A stretch of 64,000 bases of DNA from Bog-756 sp035534835 (GCA_035534835.1 DATLRE010000002.1:3779-67778); one strand, 5' to 3'. Counted from the first letter of the stretch, positions 25,780 to 35,167 are shown. Numbers and translations: made by a program. The notes: generated from the letters alone by a model not told the origin.

Positions 25780-26545
25780 ACCGCGACGGCGGGCGGCCGA
25801 GCACGAGGTCGGCGACCCGGCCGTCCACGCCGGACGGGTCCCCGTCGTAGACGACCCGTCCCTTGCGGAGCACGACCACGTCGTCGGCCAGTACCAGCGC
25901 CCGGTCCACGTGTTGCTCGATGAGCAGCAGCGAGGTTCCCGAGGCCAGCACCTGCCCGAGGGCGCCGTAGACCTCGTCGACCACCACCGGGGCCAGCCCG
26001 AAGGAGAGCTCGTCCACGACGAGGAGCTTCTGGTGCAGGACCAGCACACGGGCCAGCGCCAGCATCCGCTGCTCGCCCCCCGACAGCGTCCCCGCCGACT
26101 GGGTGCGGCGCTCGCCGAGCCGGGGGAACGCCTCGTAGGCCCGGTCCAGGGCGTCTGGTACCCCGTGGCGGCCCAGCGCCCGCCGGAACGCCAGGGTGAG
26201 GTTCTCCTCGACCGAGAGCGAGGCGAACACCGAGCGCCCCTCGGTCAGCTGCGACAGCCCGAGGCGGGCGATCTCGTAGGCGGGACGACCGGTGATGTCC
26301 TTCCCGTCGAAGCGGACGGATCCCTTCGTGGCGGGCACGAGTCCGGACACCACCCGCGCCACGGTCGACTTGCCGGCACCGTTGGCTCCGATCAGGGCCA
26401 GCGCCCGACCGGTCCGCACCTGTAGCGACACGTCGAACAGCGCCTCGTAGGGCCCGTACGCGGCGCTCACACCGCGCAGTTCGAGCATCGGGGCGATCCC
26501 CTCCGGCACGTCCGACCCCGCCGTCCCCCCGGGCGGGGCGGTCAT
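25763..26545 (-). CDS. livF: branched-chain amino acid-type ABC transporter ATPase (LivF)
   Basis: One of two ATPases of a Liv-type importer, 260 residues. Walker A is GANGAGKST, the signature is LSGGEQRML and Walker B is LLVVDELSFGLAP. LSQLTEGRSVFASLSVEENL corresponds to the LivF-type segment between the Q-loop and the signature. Its ATG overlaps the livG stop (ATGA). The cargo is not fixed by the ATPase; in actinobacteria such cassettes also import other hydrophobic or aromatic acids. Confidence 0.92.
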   Translation of the reverse strand: MTAPPGGTAGSDVPEGIAPMLELRGVSAAYGPYEALFDVSLQVRTGRALALIGANGAGKSTVARVVSGLVPATKGSVRFDGKDITGRPAYEIARLGLSQLTEGRSVFASLSVEENLTLAFRRALGRHGVPDALDRAYEAFPRLGERRTQSAGTLSGGEQRMLALARVLVLHQKLLVVDELSFGLAPVVVDEVYGALGQVLASGTSLLLIEQHVDRALVLADDVVVLRKGRVVYDGDPSGVDGRVADLVLGRPPSRSGPVA

Positions 26546-27309
26546 GCCGTGATCCCGAGATAGGCCCGGCGGACCTCCGGGTCACCCAGGACCTCGGCCA
26601 CGCCGCCGGTGGCGAGCACCTTCCCGAAGTTGAGGACGACCAGCCGGTCGACCGTCGACTCGACGAGTGCCAGGTCGTGCTCGACCAGCACGACGGCCGC
26701 ACCCGTGCTCCGGCGGGTCTCGTCCAGGATGCGGGCCAGGCGGGCCGTGTCGTCGGCGTCGAGGCCCGAGGACGGCTCGTCCAGCATGAGCAGCCGCGGC
26801 GCGCCCATCATGGCCCGGCCGAGCTCGACCAGCCGGGCGTGTCCGAGGTCGAGGGTGTCGACCGGGCGACCGGCCAGGTCCGTGAGTCCGAGCAGGTCGA
26901 GGACCTCCCGCACGTGGTGCAGCTCGGTCGGGGTCGGACCGCCACGGTGGAGGAAGTCCCGCCAGATCCGCACCGTCCCGCTCGCCGCCTGCTCCGCCAC
27001 CAGGAGGTGGTCGGCGACGGTCATCCCCTCGAAGAGCTCCATCCGCTGGAAGGTGCGCCCGATGCCGAGCCGGCTCCGCTTCCAGACCGGCTGCCGGTCG
27101 ATGCGCCGACCGGCGAACACCACCGAGCCCTCGTCGGGCACCTCGAGTCCGAACAGGCAGTTGAAGAACGTCGTCTTGCCTGCTCCGTTCGGTCCGACGA
27201 TCCCGACCGCCTCTCCCGGGGCGACCTCGAGCCCGACGTGGTCGAGTGCCAGGATCCCCCCGAAGCGCTTGGTGATCCCCGAGGCGACCAGCAGCGCGCC
27301 GCCGCTCAT
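26542..27309 (-). CDS. livG: branched-chain amino acid-type ABC transporter ATPase (LivG)
   Basis: Second ATPase, 255 residues. Walker A GPNGAGKTT, the Q-loop region GIGRTFQRMELF typical of LivG, signature DLGHARLVELGRAM (LSGG replaced by LGHA, a variation seen in this subfamily) and Walker B LLMLDEPSSGLD. It overlaps both neighbours by 4 nt (ATGA), in the order livK-livHM-livG-livF. Confidence 0.92.
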   Translation of the reverse strand: MSGGALLVASGITKRFGGILALDHVGLEVAPGEAVGIVGPNGAGKTTFFNCLFGLEVPDEGSVVFAGRRIDRQPVWKRSRLGIGRTFQRMELFEGMTVADHLLVAEQAASGTVRIWRDFLHRGGPTPTELHHVREVLDLLGLTDLAGRPVDTLDLGHARLVELGRAMMGAPRLLMLDEPSSGLDADDTARLARILDETRRSTGAAVVLVEHDLALVESTVDRLVVLNFGKVLATGGVAEVLGDPEVRRAYLGITA

Positions 27310-29414
27310 CCCGCTCCCTCCCCCGCCGGGACCACCGGGGCACCGGCCACGGCGGTGCCGGCTCCGCCGGTGCCGCCCGGGCCCGGCGTCGGGGTACGGG
27401 TGGCGGCCCGTGCCGCCCGTCGCCGGCCGACGGCCTCGAGGGTCCTGGCCCCCAGGAAGTCGAGGAAGCCCTCGGGATGCCGGGTGTAGCTGAGCGTGGC
27501 CAGCCCGAACAGGACGGCCACCAGCCCGGCGAACCGGCTGGGCAGGGTGGTGACCGCGACCTGCAGGGTGGCGTAGACGACGCCGGCCACGAGTGCCCCG
27601 GCGATCGACCGGAGGCCGACGATGGCCACCACCACCAGGAGCACGGCGGAGATCTGGTAGCCGAAGCCGTCCGGCGACAGTGAGCCCTCGAGCGAGCCGT
27701 AGAGTGCGCCGCCCACGCCCGCCAGGGCGGCGGACAGTGCGAACACCAGGACCCGGAGACGGTAGACGTCCACTCCGACCGAGCTGGCGGCGAGCTCACT
27801 CCCGCGCACGGCCGCCAGGTAGCGGCCCATCGTCCCGTCGCCCACCAGCTTCACCACGGCGGAGGCACCGGCCAGGACGACCAGGGACAGCAGGAAGAAC
27901 GGCTTGGCCGCCGCGAAGCTGACCGGGCCGGCGGACGGACGGGGCACGGTGACGCCGCCGGCACCGTTCCCGATCCACGAGTTCGGGAACAGGATGTTGT
28001 CGGCCAGGAGGGCGAAGGCGAGCGTGGCGAGGGCCAGGGGCAGACCGGCCAGTCGCAGTGTCGGCAGGGCCACCAGCACACCGAGGCCGGCGGCCAGCAG
28101 TCCGCCGGCCAGCATGCCGAGGACCACGGGAAGGCCGACGTGGTTGGCGAGCTGCCCGGCGACGAAGCCGCCGAGACCGGCGAACGTGGCCTGGCACAGC
28201 GAGATCTGTCCGGTCATGCCGGTGAGCAGCGTCAGCGACAGGAAGACGACGGCGAACGCCACCCCCTGGTTCATGGTCAAGAGCCAGTCCGGGGGCACCC
28301 AGGTCACCGCCGACAGCACGGCGAGGGCCCCCACCGCCCATGCCAGGGTGGCCGTCGGACGGCGGGTGAGGAGTCCGGGGTGCCCGTCGGCGGCGTCACC
28401 CGCCAGGCGCTGGTGCCACAGTCCGACACTGCGCACCGTCCCGTCGGCGGCGGCCAGCGTGGACGCCGAGCGGTAGCCCGAGGTACCCCGCTCGACCGCC
28501 GAGGACGGCGGGTCGCAGGCGGACAGCGGGTCGTCGAGTTGACGCTGGCGGGCGATCGGCAGGAAGACCAGCAGCACCACGAACGGAAGGGAGGGCCGCA
28601 GACCGTTGGCGATCACACCGGCCGGCATGTAGCCGGCGACCACCTGCTGGGCGACACCGAGGGCCAGACCGCCGACCAGGGCCAGCGGCAGGCTCGAGAA
28701 CCGTCCGATGACCGCCCCGGCGACGCCCCACACCAGGAGGACGGTGAAGTTCTGCGGGTCGAGTTGCGAGTAGAGCGGCGACAGCAGCACGCCGGCCAGT
28801 GCGGCCATCACGCTCGACAGGATCCACGCGAACGCGCTGACCCGGCCGGCGTTTACCCCGGCCAGCTCGGTCATCCGGGGGCTCTCGACCACCGCCCGCA
28901 TCTCGAGCCCGACCGGGGTGAACCGGAACAGGACGACCAGGACCCCCACCACGAGCACGGTGCAGGCGCTGATCGAGAGCTCGAGGCCGCTGATCGGCAC
29001 GGACCCGAGGTGGAGGTACACCCGCTGGGCGTCCCCCACGATGGCCGGTGGTGGGATCTCCGGCTCCGACCCGGCGATGATCAGCGCCACCTGCGGCAGG
29101 GCGACGAGGAGCCCGAGTGAGGGGACCAGCTTGACCAGCGGTGACGCGGTGCGGATCCGTCGGAACAGCAGCCGGTCGAGGATCACCCCTACGAACGGGC
29201 CGATGACCAGCACGGCGATGACGCCGGCCGCCCACCGGGGCCAGTCGTCCTGGATCAGCGACACGTAGGCGAGAGCCGACACGAACGCCTGGGCCCCGAA
29301 GGCGAGGTTGAACACGCCGGAGGCCTTGTAGGTGAGCACCAGTCCGACGGCCATGAGGGCGAACACGCAGCCGAAGGGGACCCCGGGGACGGCGTAGTCG
29401 AGGAACTGGGTCAC
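27306..29414 (-). CDS. fused LivH-LivM permease of the Liv-type ABC transporter
   Basis: A 702-residue permease that joins both membrane subunits of the importer in one chain. Residues 1-290 match LivH (opening FLDYAVPGVPFGCVFALMAVGLV; GLEMRAVVES and VNAGRVSAFAW later). A linker of about 65 residues rich in Ser, Arg and Gly follows. Residues about 355-660 match LivM (GMTGQISLCQATFAGLGGF; AVRGSELAASSVGVDVYRLR). The C-terminal 45 residues are Pro/Gly/Thr-rich. No frameshift is needed, so the fusion is genuine. GTG start, overlapping the livK stop. Two EAA-like loops should dock the LivG and LivF ATPases. Confidence 0.9.
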   Translation of the reverse strand: MTQFLDYAVPGVPFGCVFALMAVGLVLTYKASGVFNLAFGAQAFVSALAYVSLIQDDWPRWAAGVIAVLVIGPFVGVILDRLLFRRIRTASPLVKLVPSLGLLVALPQVALIIAGSEPEIPPPAIVGDAQRVYLHLGSVPISGLELSISACTVLVVGVLVVLFRFTPVGLEMRAVVESPRMTELAGVNAGRVSAFAWILSSVMAALAGVLLSPLYSQLDPQNFTVLLVWGVAGAVIGRFSSLPLALVGGLALGVAQQVVAGYMPAGVIANGLRPSLPFVVLLVFLPIARQRQLDDPLSACDPPSSAVERGTSGYRSASTLAAADGTVRSVGLWHQRLAGDAADGHPGLLTRRPTATLAWAVGALAVLSAVTWVPPDWLLTMNQGVAFAVVFLSLTLLTGMTGQISLCQATFAGLGGFVAGQLANHVGLPVVLGMLAGGLLAAGLGVLVALPTLRLAGLPLALATLAFALLADNILFPNSWIGNGAGGVTVPRPSAGPVSFAAAKPFFLLSLVVLAGASAVVKLVGDGTMGRYLAAVRGSELAASSVGVDVYRLRVLVFALSAALAGVGGALYGSLEGSLSPDGFGYQISAVLLVVVAIVGLRSIAGALVAGVVYATLQVAVTTLPSRFAGLVAVLFGLATLSYTRHPEGFLDFLGARTLEAVGRRRAARAATRTPTPGPGGTGGAGTAVAGAPVVPAGEGAG

Positions 29415-30760
29415 TTGCCCGGCACCCCGGGTTGCAGGGGCAGCGTCGTGACGGTGACCGACGACGTCCGGGCCCGGCCGGTCTGGTCGTAGCACGAGTA
29501 CACACTGGCCGGGGTGGTGAAGACCGGGACGAACCGGGTTCCCCTGGCCCGGACGTACGTCGTGCAGTCCAGGTCGTTCACGCCGGTGTGGGCGATCTCC
29601 CAGTTGACCGGCGGGTAGGCCCCGTCGGCCGTGAACGCCGTCAGCCGGTTGATGGCGCGCACCAGCGCCGTCCGGGTCACGTCGTTGCCGATGGCGCGCA
29701 GCCCCCGCACGAAGAGGTCGGCACTGACCCACCCGGCGAGCGCCGTACCCGACGGCGTCGTTCCGGGCGCGTAGCGTTTGAGGGCGGCGTTGAAGGCGTC
29801 GATGCCCGGGTAGACGCCCGGGTGGAGCGCCGTGACCTCGAAAGGCGTCTGCTGCAGGAGGAAGTACACGCCCTGGTAGGCCGATTCGTTGTTGTCGAGG
29901 ATCCGCCGGTCGTAGCCGTCGAGCCAGTACTGCACCGTCGCACCCATCCCGTGCTGCTGCAGCGTCTGGGACAGCTTGATGTTCCCGGTCGAGTCCATGC
30001 ACGTGGCGACGAAGTCGACGCCGTTCTGCTGCATGCGGGTGACGTCGGCATCGAGGCTGGCTGCTCCGTAGGGGATCGAGAAGTCGACCACCGGCGTGGC
30101 GATGTGATACTTCGCCAGGCCCTTCACCACGGCGACGCATCCCCCCGACGACTGGGCCACGTTGTAGGCCAGGACGGCGGCCGTGCGGCGGTGCGTCTGC
30201 TGTGCCACGTAGGCCACCTGAGGCATGGGCAGGGACGACGCGATGTAGGAGCCGCCGGCGCCGAACATGGCCGGACCCGACCACTGGGCGTTGGTGTTCT
30301 CCTGGATGCCGAAGGTCGGCACCGCCTGCGAGCGCAGGATCGACGACCCGGTGAAGAACGGGGTCCCCACCCCCACCACGGCGAACACCTTGGACTGGAC
30401 GAGGCGCTGGGCGGCGGCGGTGTCACCCGACGGGGACGTCCCGTCGTCGACCAGTGGCGAGTAGACGATCTTGCGCCCGTTGACCCCGCCCGCGGCGTTG
30501 ACCCGGTCGAAGTAGACGGCGGCGCCGGTGGTGACCGGGGCGAAGCTCGACGCCGCGAAGCCGCTGAACGACCCCATGGCACCGACCCGGATGGTGGTGG
30601 GGGTCACCCCGTCGGTGTCCCCGGCGTGGGAGACCGTGAGGACGGTGACATTGGCGCACGAAGCCAGGAGGACGGACCCGGTCAGCACCGGGGCGACCAG
30701 GGCCGCCGCACGGGCGACCACGCGGGACGCCCGGTGCGCAAGACGACGCCCTGGATCCAC
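29411..30760 (-). CDS. lipoprotein substrate-binding protein of the Liv-type transporter (LivK-like)
   Basis: Periplasmic-binding-type receptor, 449 residues, anchored as a lipoprotein: the hydrophobic segment ends in LLASC with Cys35 as the lipidated residue. The mature part has the two-lobe type I fold of Leu/Ile/Val receptors, with IRVGAMGSFSGFAASSF near the start and VVGVGTPFFTGSS. Ligand identity cannot be read off. A GTG start with GGAGG a few bases ahead. A TACAGT hexamer at 30842-30847 (minus strand) may be its -10 box. As first gene of the four-gene operon it defines the transporter's specificity. Confidence 0.88.
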   Translation of the reverse strand: MDPGRRLAHRASRVVARAAALVAPVLTGSVLLASCANVTVLTVSHAGDTDGVTPTTIRVGAMGSFSGFAASSFAPVTTGAAVYFDRVNAAGGVNGRKIVYSPLVDDGTSPSGDTAAAQRLVQSKVFAVVGVGTPFFTGSSILRSQAVPTFGIQENTNAQWSGPAMFGAGGSYIASSLPMPQVAYVAQQTHRRTAAVLAYNVAQSSGGCVAVVKGLAKYHIATPVVDFSIPYGAASLDADVTRMQQNGVDFVATCMDSTGNIKLSQTLQQHGMGATVQYWLDGYDRRILDNNESAYQGVYFLLQQTPFEVTALHPGVYPGIDAFNAALKRYAPGTTPSGTALAGWVSADLFVRGLRAIGNDVTRTALVRAINRLTAFTADGAYPPVNWEIAHTGVNDLDCTTYVRARGTRFVPVFTTPASVYSCYDQTGRARTSSVTVTTLPLQPGVPGK

Positions 30761-30891
30761 AGCCCTCCCCGGTGCTCACGCCGCTCCTCGACACGTACCC
30801 CGATCCGGGCGACCTGCGGCGAGGGGACCCGACCGCTGTCGACTGTACCGCCCGGGCGCGTCCGGCCGGGTGACGCATCCGGCCCCGCCGT

Positions 30892-31323
30892 TCAGGCCCT
30901 CGAGGGCACCTTCGCCGTCGCCTCGCCCACGACCTTCTCCTCGCCCTCCGCGTTGCGGAGCCGGACGTCGAGGTCGATCAGGTGGAGGTCGCCCTCGGTC
31001 CGCTTCCCGGTGACCACGACGGACGACCGGAGCTCCTCGTCGGGCCAGGTCTGGCGGGCGAATCGCACCGTGAACCGCGTGACGTTGCCGGGGCCGACGT
31101 AGTCCGTGATGGCCGTGCCGAGCAGGCCCATCGAGAACATCCCGTGACCGAACACGCTGGGCTGGCCGGCGGCCGTGGCCTTGACCTCGTCGTGGTGCAT
31201 GGGGTTGTAGTCGCCCGACGCCCCGGCATAGGCCACCAGGTCGGTCCGGGTCAGGACGTGCGTCCGGGTCGGAGCCTCGTCCCCCTCGGTCACGTCCTCG
31301 TAGTAGAGCGCTGCGTCAGCCAT
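30892..31323 (-). CDS. MaoC-like (hot-dog fold) enoyl-CoA hydratase/dehydratase
   Basis: A 143-residue single hot-dog protein of the MaoC/(R)-hydratase type. The catalytic segment YAGASGDYNPMHHDE carries the Asp and His pair, and VFGHGMFSMGLLGTAITDYVG is the hydratase helix. Such proteins hydrate trans-2-enoyl-CoA to (R)-3-hydroxyacyl-CoA, or pair with a second MaoC subunit. I begin at the ATG of MADAALYYED, with GACGAGGGA just ahead, not at the longer frame. It lies 132 nt downstream of the fused acyl-CoA dehydrogenase and may share its transcript. Confidence 0.9.
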   Translation of the reverse strand: MADAALYYEDVTEGDEAPTRTHVLTRTDLVAYAGASGDYNPMHHDEVKATAAGQPSVFGHGMFSMGLLGTAITDYVGPGNVTRFTVRFARQTWPDEELRSSVVVTGKRTEGDLHLIDLDVRLRNAEGEEKVVGEATAKVPSRA

Positions 31324-31455
31324 TCCCTCGTCCTCCGTCTCCCGGGCTCGCGCCGGTCCGATACCGCAGGTCCACGATCGCACGCGTGAAGCCGGCCCGG
31401 CCAGCCCGGGCGCGGGACGTCGCCCGGCACGCGCCGGAGCCGGGCCGCACCGCGG

Positions 31456-33714
31456 TCAGCGCCCCGGCTCGGGGTCGCGCGGCAGGCCCAGCAGCCGCTC
31501 ACCGATCACGTTCCGTTGCACCTCGCTGGTCCCGCCGGCGATCGTCATGCACTTCGACTGCAGCACCATGTAGGCGGAGAACGCGGCGTCCCCCTCGGTG
31601 ACCGCCCCCTCGGGACCGCACAGGTCGAGTCCGAATTCGTGCACCCGCTGGTCGAACTCGGCGCCGACCAGCTTGCGCACGCTCGACTCGGACCCGGGCT
31701 GGAGCCCGCCGACCGAGCGCAGGGTCGCCCGCATCCCGAGCTGGGCGAGCGACTGGGCCTCGGCCAGCAGGTGGCCGAGCCGGTCGAGTGTCACCGGGTC
31801 CTGGAGCCCGGCATCCGCGGCCACCCGCGCCAGCACACCCTCGAGCGCGCCGCCGAAGGCCGAGTCCGTCGAGAGCGACACCCGCTCGTTGGCCAGGGTG
31901 GTCCGGGCCAGGCTCCACCCACCGTGGACCTCGCCGACCACGCACTCGTCGGGGACGAAGCAGTCGTCGAAGAACACCTCGTTGAAGAGCGCGGCGCCGG
32001 TGATCTCCCGCAGGGGGCGGATCTCGATGCCGGGCGACGCCATGTCGACCAGGAAGTACGTGATGCCCCGGTGCTTCGGCGCGTCCGGATCGGTCCGGGC
32101 CAGGCAGATGCCCCAGTGGGCCCTCTGGGCCACCGACGTCCACACCTTCTGGCCGGTCAGCGACCACCCGCCGTCGACCCGCGTCGCCCGCGTCGACAAC
32201 GAGGCCAGGTCGGACCCGGCACCCGGCTCGCTGAACAGCTGGCACCAGATGTACTCGCCCCGGAGCGTCGGGCCCACCCATCGTTCGGTCTGCTCCGGCG
32301 TCCCGTGGGCCATGATCGTCGGGAGGGCCCATGCGGCGACCGCCAGGTTCTGCCGTTTCAACCCCGCCTCGGCGCACACCTGGTCGATCACCAGCTGCTC
32401 GACCGCCCCGGCGTCGCGGCCCCACGGCGCCGGCCAGTGCGGCGCCAGGAGGCCGTGGTCGGCCAGTGCCCGGCTCTGCTCGGCCGGGTCCTCGATGGCG
32501 GCGATGCCGGCGACCAGCGTCCGGAGCTCCGCCCGCAGCGTCTCGGCCTCCGGCGGGAGGTCGACGGCCAGCCGGCGACGCCATCCGGCCAGTGCCAGGC
32601 GGGCCGACTCGGCGCGCAGGGGGGCCGTGCCCCCGACGAGTTGGCGCAGCGTGGTGGCCCGGCGCAGGTGGATGTGGGCGTCGTGCTCCCACGTGAAGCC
32701 CATCCCGCCCAGCACCTGGATGGCACCCTTGGCCGCCTCGACGTAGCCGTCGAGGGCCAGGGCGGCCGCCAGCTGCACGCTCAGGCTCCCCTGAGCGGTC
32801 TCGTCCCCGGCGTCCGGGTCCTGCCCGGTGCCGAGCGCCAGCGCCGCGTCCCACGTGGCGGCGACCCCCTGCTCCACGGCCACGAGCATGTTGGCCAGCC
32901 GGTGCTTCACCCCCTGGAACTGACCGATCGGCCGCCCGAACTGCTCGCGGGTGCGCGCGTGCTCGGCACCGGTCTCGACGCACCAGCGCGCGCCGCCCAC
33001 GGCGGCGGCCGACAGCACCACGAGTGCGAGGTCACGGACCAGGCCGGTCGTCGCCCCGTCGAGCACCCGCTCGGGCGCCACCCGGGCCCCCGCGACCGAC
33101 CATGCCGCGCACGGGCGGGTGGGGTCGAAGGACGGCAGTGTCGTCACCGAGTCGGCGTCGTCCCGTTCGAGGAGGACCCAGCGGTCGGCGCCGTCGACGC
33201 GAGCCGTCGCCAGCACGTGGGTGACGACGGCGCCGTGCACCAGTGGGCGCACCGTCCCGGTCACCCGCAGGGTCCCGTCGTCCCCCAGGGTGCCGGCGAG
33301 TCCCGACGGAGCGACCGGCGACCCGTCGACTCCCGCCGTCGGGACGGTGAGCCCCGCGGTCAGGGTCCCGTCGGCGAGTCCGGGCAGGATCCGCTTGGCC
33401 AGTGCGGGCCCGCCGGCGGCGGCGACCACGCCGGCCACGACGGCGGTCGTGTCCCACGGGCCGACGGCGGCGGCGCGACCGAGTTCCTCGGCCACGACGG
33501 CCAGCTCGACCAGACCGGCACCCTGGCCGCCGAACTCCTCCGCCAGGTGGATGCCGAGGAGCCCCTGCCCGGCCAGGTCCCCCCAGTAGGCCGGGATCGC
33601 ATCGCCCTCGGCGTCGAGCGCGGTGCGCACCGCACCGGCCACATCGCGGGTCTCGGCCCACCCCTGGACGGCGGCGCGCAGCTCCTCGTGCTCCTCCTGG
33701 ATCCCGATGGCCAC
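31456..33714 (-). CDS. two-domain acyl-CoA dehydrogenase (FadE34-like fusion)
   Basis: A 752-residue protein with two complete acyl-CoA dehydrogenase domains in tandem (about residues 5-375 and 390-745). Each keeps part of the flavin and acyl site: GGMGFTWEHDAHIHLRR in the first; SEPGAGSDLASL, TGQKVWTSVA and GGTSEVQRNVIGERLLGLPR in the second. This is the fused heterodimer-like layout of mycobacterial FadE34, which dehydrogenates sterol side-chain CoA esters; other fused members act on different branched substrates. GTG start, 3 nt after the DoxX-family gene stop, so the two are coupled. A KstR-like operator lies upstream of that pair. Confidence 0.9.
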   Translation of the reverse strand: MAIGIQEEHEELRAAVQGWAETRDVAGAVRTALDAEGDAIPAYWGDLAGQGLLGIHLAEEFGGQGAGLVELAVVAEELGRAAAVGPWDTTAVVAGVVAAAGGPALAKRILPGLADGTLTAGLTVPTAGVDGSPVAPSGLAGTLGDDGTLRVTGTVRPLVHGAVVTHVLATARVDGADRWVLLERDDADSVTTLPSFDPTRPCAAWSVAGARVAPERVLDGATTGLVRDLALVVLSAAAVGGARWCVETGAEHARTREQFGRPIGQFQGVKHRLANMLVAVEQGVAATWDAALALGTGQDPDAGDETAQGSLSVQLAAALALDGYVEAAKGAIQVLGGMGFTWEHDAHIHLRRATTLRQLVGGTAPLRAESARLALAGWRRRLAVDLPPEAETLRAELRTLVAGIAAIEDPAEQSRALADHGLLAPHWPAPWGRDAGAVEQLVIDQVCAEAGLKRQNLAVAAWALPTIMAHGTPEQTERWVGPTLRGEYIWCQLFSEPGAGSDLASLSTRATRVDGGWSLTGQKVWTSVAQRAHWGICLARTDPDAPKHRGITYFLVDMASPGIEIRPLREITGAALFNEVFFDDCFVPDECVVGEVHGGWSLARTTLANERVSLSTDSAFGGALEGVLARVAADAGLQDPVTLDRLGHLLAEAQSLAQLGMRATLRSVGGLQPGSESSVRKLVGAEFDQRVHEFGLDLCGPEGAVTEGDAAFSAYMVLQSKCMTIAGGTSEVQRNVIGERLLGLPRDPEPGR

Positions 33715-33717
33715 GGG

Positions 33718-34197
33718 TCAGGCTCCGAAGAGGTGGAGCACGTGGTCCAGCGAGAGCACGGCCCAGGACCGGGTGCCCAGAGCCACGGCGGCGGCGAGGA
33801 TCATCATCAGGTTCTGGCCCTGCTCGGCCCAGTCGCTGATCATGAGTACGAAGTAGAGGAGGTTGAGGAGGATGCCGGCCACCAGGGCGACGGGTGTGAG
33901 GAGGCCGAGGACGAGGCCGAGCCCGAGCGCGAGCTCGGAGAAGACCACGACGTAGGCCATCGGGATGGGATGGGGCCGGACGACCTTGTCGAAACCGGTC
34001 TTGACGAAGCCCCACTTGTGCTTCTCGGCGACCGAGCCGCCCCATTCGATGCCCGAGCCCCGCTTGAGCCAGCCACCCAGGTCCTTGTGGGCGAAGCTCT
34101 TGAGCCACCAGGCCCCGAGGCCGATGCGGAGCACGGCCATCCAGTACGCGTACTGCGTGGCGGTCAGCAGATCTGTCGACGTGGCGGTGAGGTGCAC
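33718..34197 (-). CDS. DoxX-family membrane protein
   Basis: A 159-residue membrane protein with about four hydrophobic segments, including AYVVVFSELALGLGLVLGLL and LVAGILLNLLYFVLMI, fitting DoxX/TQO small-subunit-like proteins linked to quinone or thiol redox reactions. A charged loop near residues 40-75 (KDLGGWLKRGSGIEWGG) is common to this group. It is the first gene before the FadE34-like dehydrogenase and might help re-oxidise reduced cofactors, which is inference. The GTG start lies 32 nt downstream of the KstR-like palindrome. Confidence 0.8.
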   Translation of the reverse strand: MHLTATSTDLLTATQYAYWMAVLRIGLGAWWLKSFAHKDLGGWLKRGSGIEWGGSVAEKHKWGFVKTGFDKVVRPHPIPMAYVVVFSELALGLGLVLGLLTPVALVAGILLNLLYFVLMISDWAEQGQNLMMILAAAVALGTRSWAVLSLDHVLHLFGA

Positions 34198-34228
34198 GGC
34201 TCGTTTCTAGCATCCCGGGGCCCGGAAA

Positions 34229-34242
34229 CAGAACCCGTTCTA
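34229..34242 (-). promoter_or_regulatory. KstR-like operator (TAGAACGGGTTCTG)
   Basis: On the minus strand the 14-mer TAGAACGGGTTCTG matches the mycobacterial KstR motif TnnAACnnGTTnnA at all specified positions but the last base. Its core AGAAC-GG-GTTCT is a perfect inverted repeat. It lies 32 nt upstream of the DoxX/FadE34-like operon start, a position fit for repression. KstR is a TetR-family sterol-catabolism repressor; no such gene is in this window. Confidence 0.55.
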
Positions 34243-34327
34243 TCCGCACGTCCGCGCACCGGGGTCCCGGTCGACGCCGGGGTCGGCACGGCGGGCCGCT
34301 CCCCGATCCGGTCGGCGATCCGGGGCG

Positions 34328-35167
34328 CTACCAGCCCCGGAAGACCGGCGGCCGTCGCTCGGCGAAGGCGGCGAGACCCTCCCTGCAGTCCTCGGTTCCG
34401 GTCACGAGCTCCTGGCCGACGGCCTCGTCCCACAGCGCCGTGGCCCGGTCGGTGTCGAGCGCCCGGTTGGTCAGGTACTTGGCCACCCCGATCGCCTTCG
34501 TGGGGGAGCCGGCCAGGCGCGCGGCCCATGCCCCGGCCTCCGCGAGCAGCTCGTCCCGGGGGACGACCTTGTTGACCAGGCCCATCCGTTCGGCGTCCCG
34601 GGCCGGCACGTCGTCGCCGAAGAAGAAGAGTTCCTTGGCCTTCTGCGGGCCGACGAGCCGGGCCAGCAGGTAGGCGCCGCCGGCGTCGGGGGCGATGCCC
34701 CGCCGGATGAAGACCTCGATGAACTTGGCCTCCTCGGCCGCCAGCACCAGGTCGCAGGCGAGAGCGAGGTGCATCCCACCCCCCGCCGCGGTGGCGTTGA
34801 CCGCGGCGATCACCGGCTTCTCGCAGTCGAGGACGGCGCTCACGAGCCGCTGCCAGCCGGTGCGGATGAGGCGCGCGGCGTCGCCCACCGCCCGGTCCGG
34901 GGCGCCGTCGGGCCGGGGCAGCCCGGGCCCCGACGAACGCAGGTCGGCGCCGGTGCAGAAGCCCTTGTCGCCGGCGCCGGTGAGGACGACGACCCGCACG
35001 CCGAGGTCGGCCGAGGCCTCCTCGAGCCACACGACGACCTGGTCGCGCATCGCCGCGGTGATGGCGTTGCCGGCATCGGGCCGGTTGAGGGTGATCCAGG
35101 CCACACCGTCCTCGACCCGGCGCAGGACGGCGTCGTCGGGTGCGGCCCCGGCAGTGTCGGCAGCCAT
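34328..35167 (-). CDS. enoyl-CoA hydratase/isomerase family protein
   Basis: A 279-residue crotonase. The oxyanion segment GFCTGADLRSSG is present. The two classical catalytic glutamates are absent: GGGMHLALACD has His where the first should be, and FIEVFIRRGIAPDAGGAYL lacks the second but has Asp just before the GG pair. That pattern recurs in crotonases annotated as isomerases, so hydration is uncertain. The ATG overlaps the stop of the MaoC-type gene by one base (TGATG), so the two probably work on the same acyl-CoA. Confidence 0.87.
   Translation of the reverse strand: MAADTAGAAPDDAVLRRVEDGVAWITLNRPDAGNAITAAMRDQVVVWLEEASADLGVRVVVLTGAGDKGFCTGADLRSSGPGLPRPDGAPDRAVGDAARLIRTGWQRLVSAVLDCEKPVIAAVNATAAGGGMHLALACDLVLAAEEAKFIEVFIRRGIAPDAGGAYLLARLVGPQKAKELFFFGDDVPARDAERMGLVNKVVPRDELLAEAGAWAARLAGSPTKAIGVAKYLTNRALDTDRATALWDEAVGQELVTGTEDCREGLAAFAERRPPVFRGW

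Noticed and set aside
31516..34575. 1019-codon plus-strand open frame
   Set aside because: Antisense to the two-domain acyl-CoA dehydrogenase and DoxX gene; no domain features.
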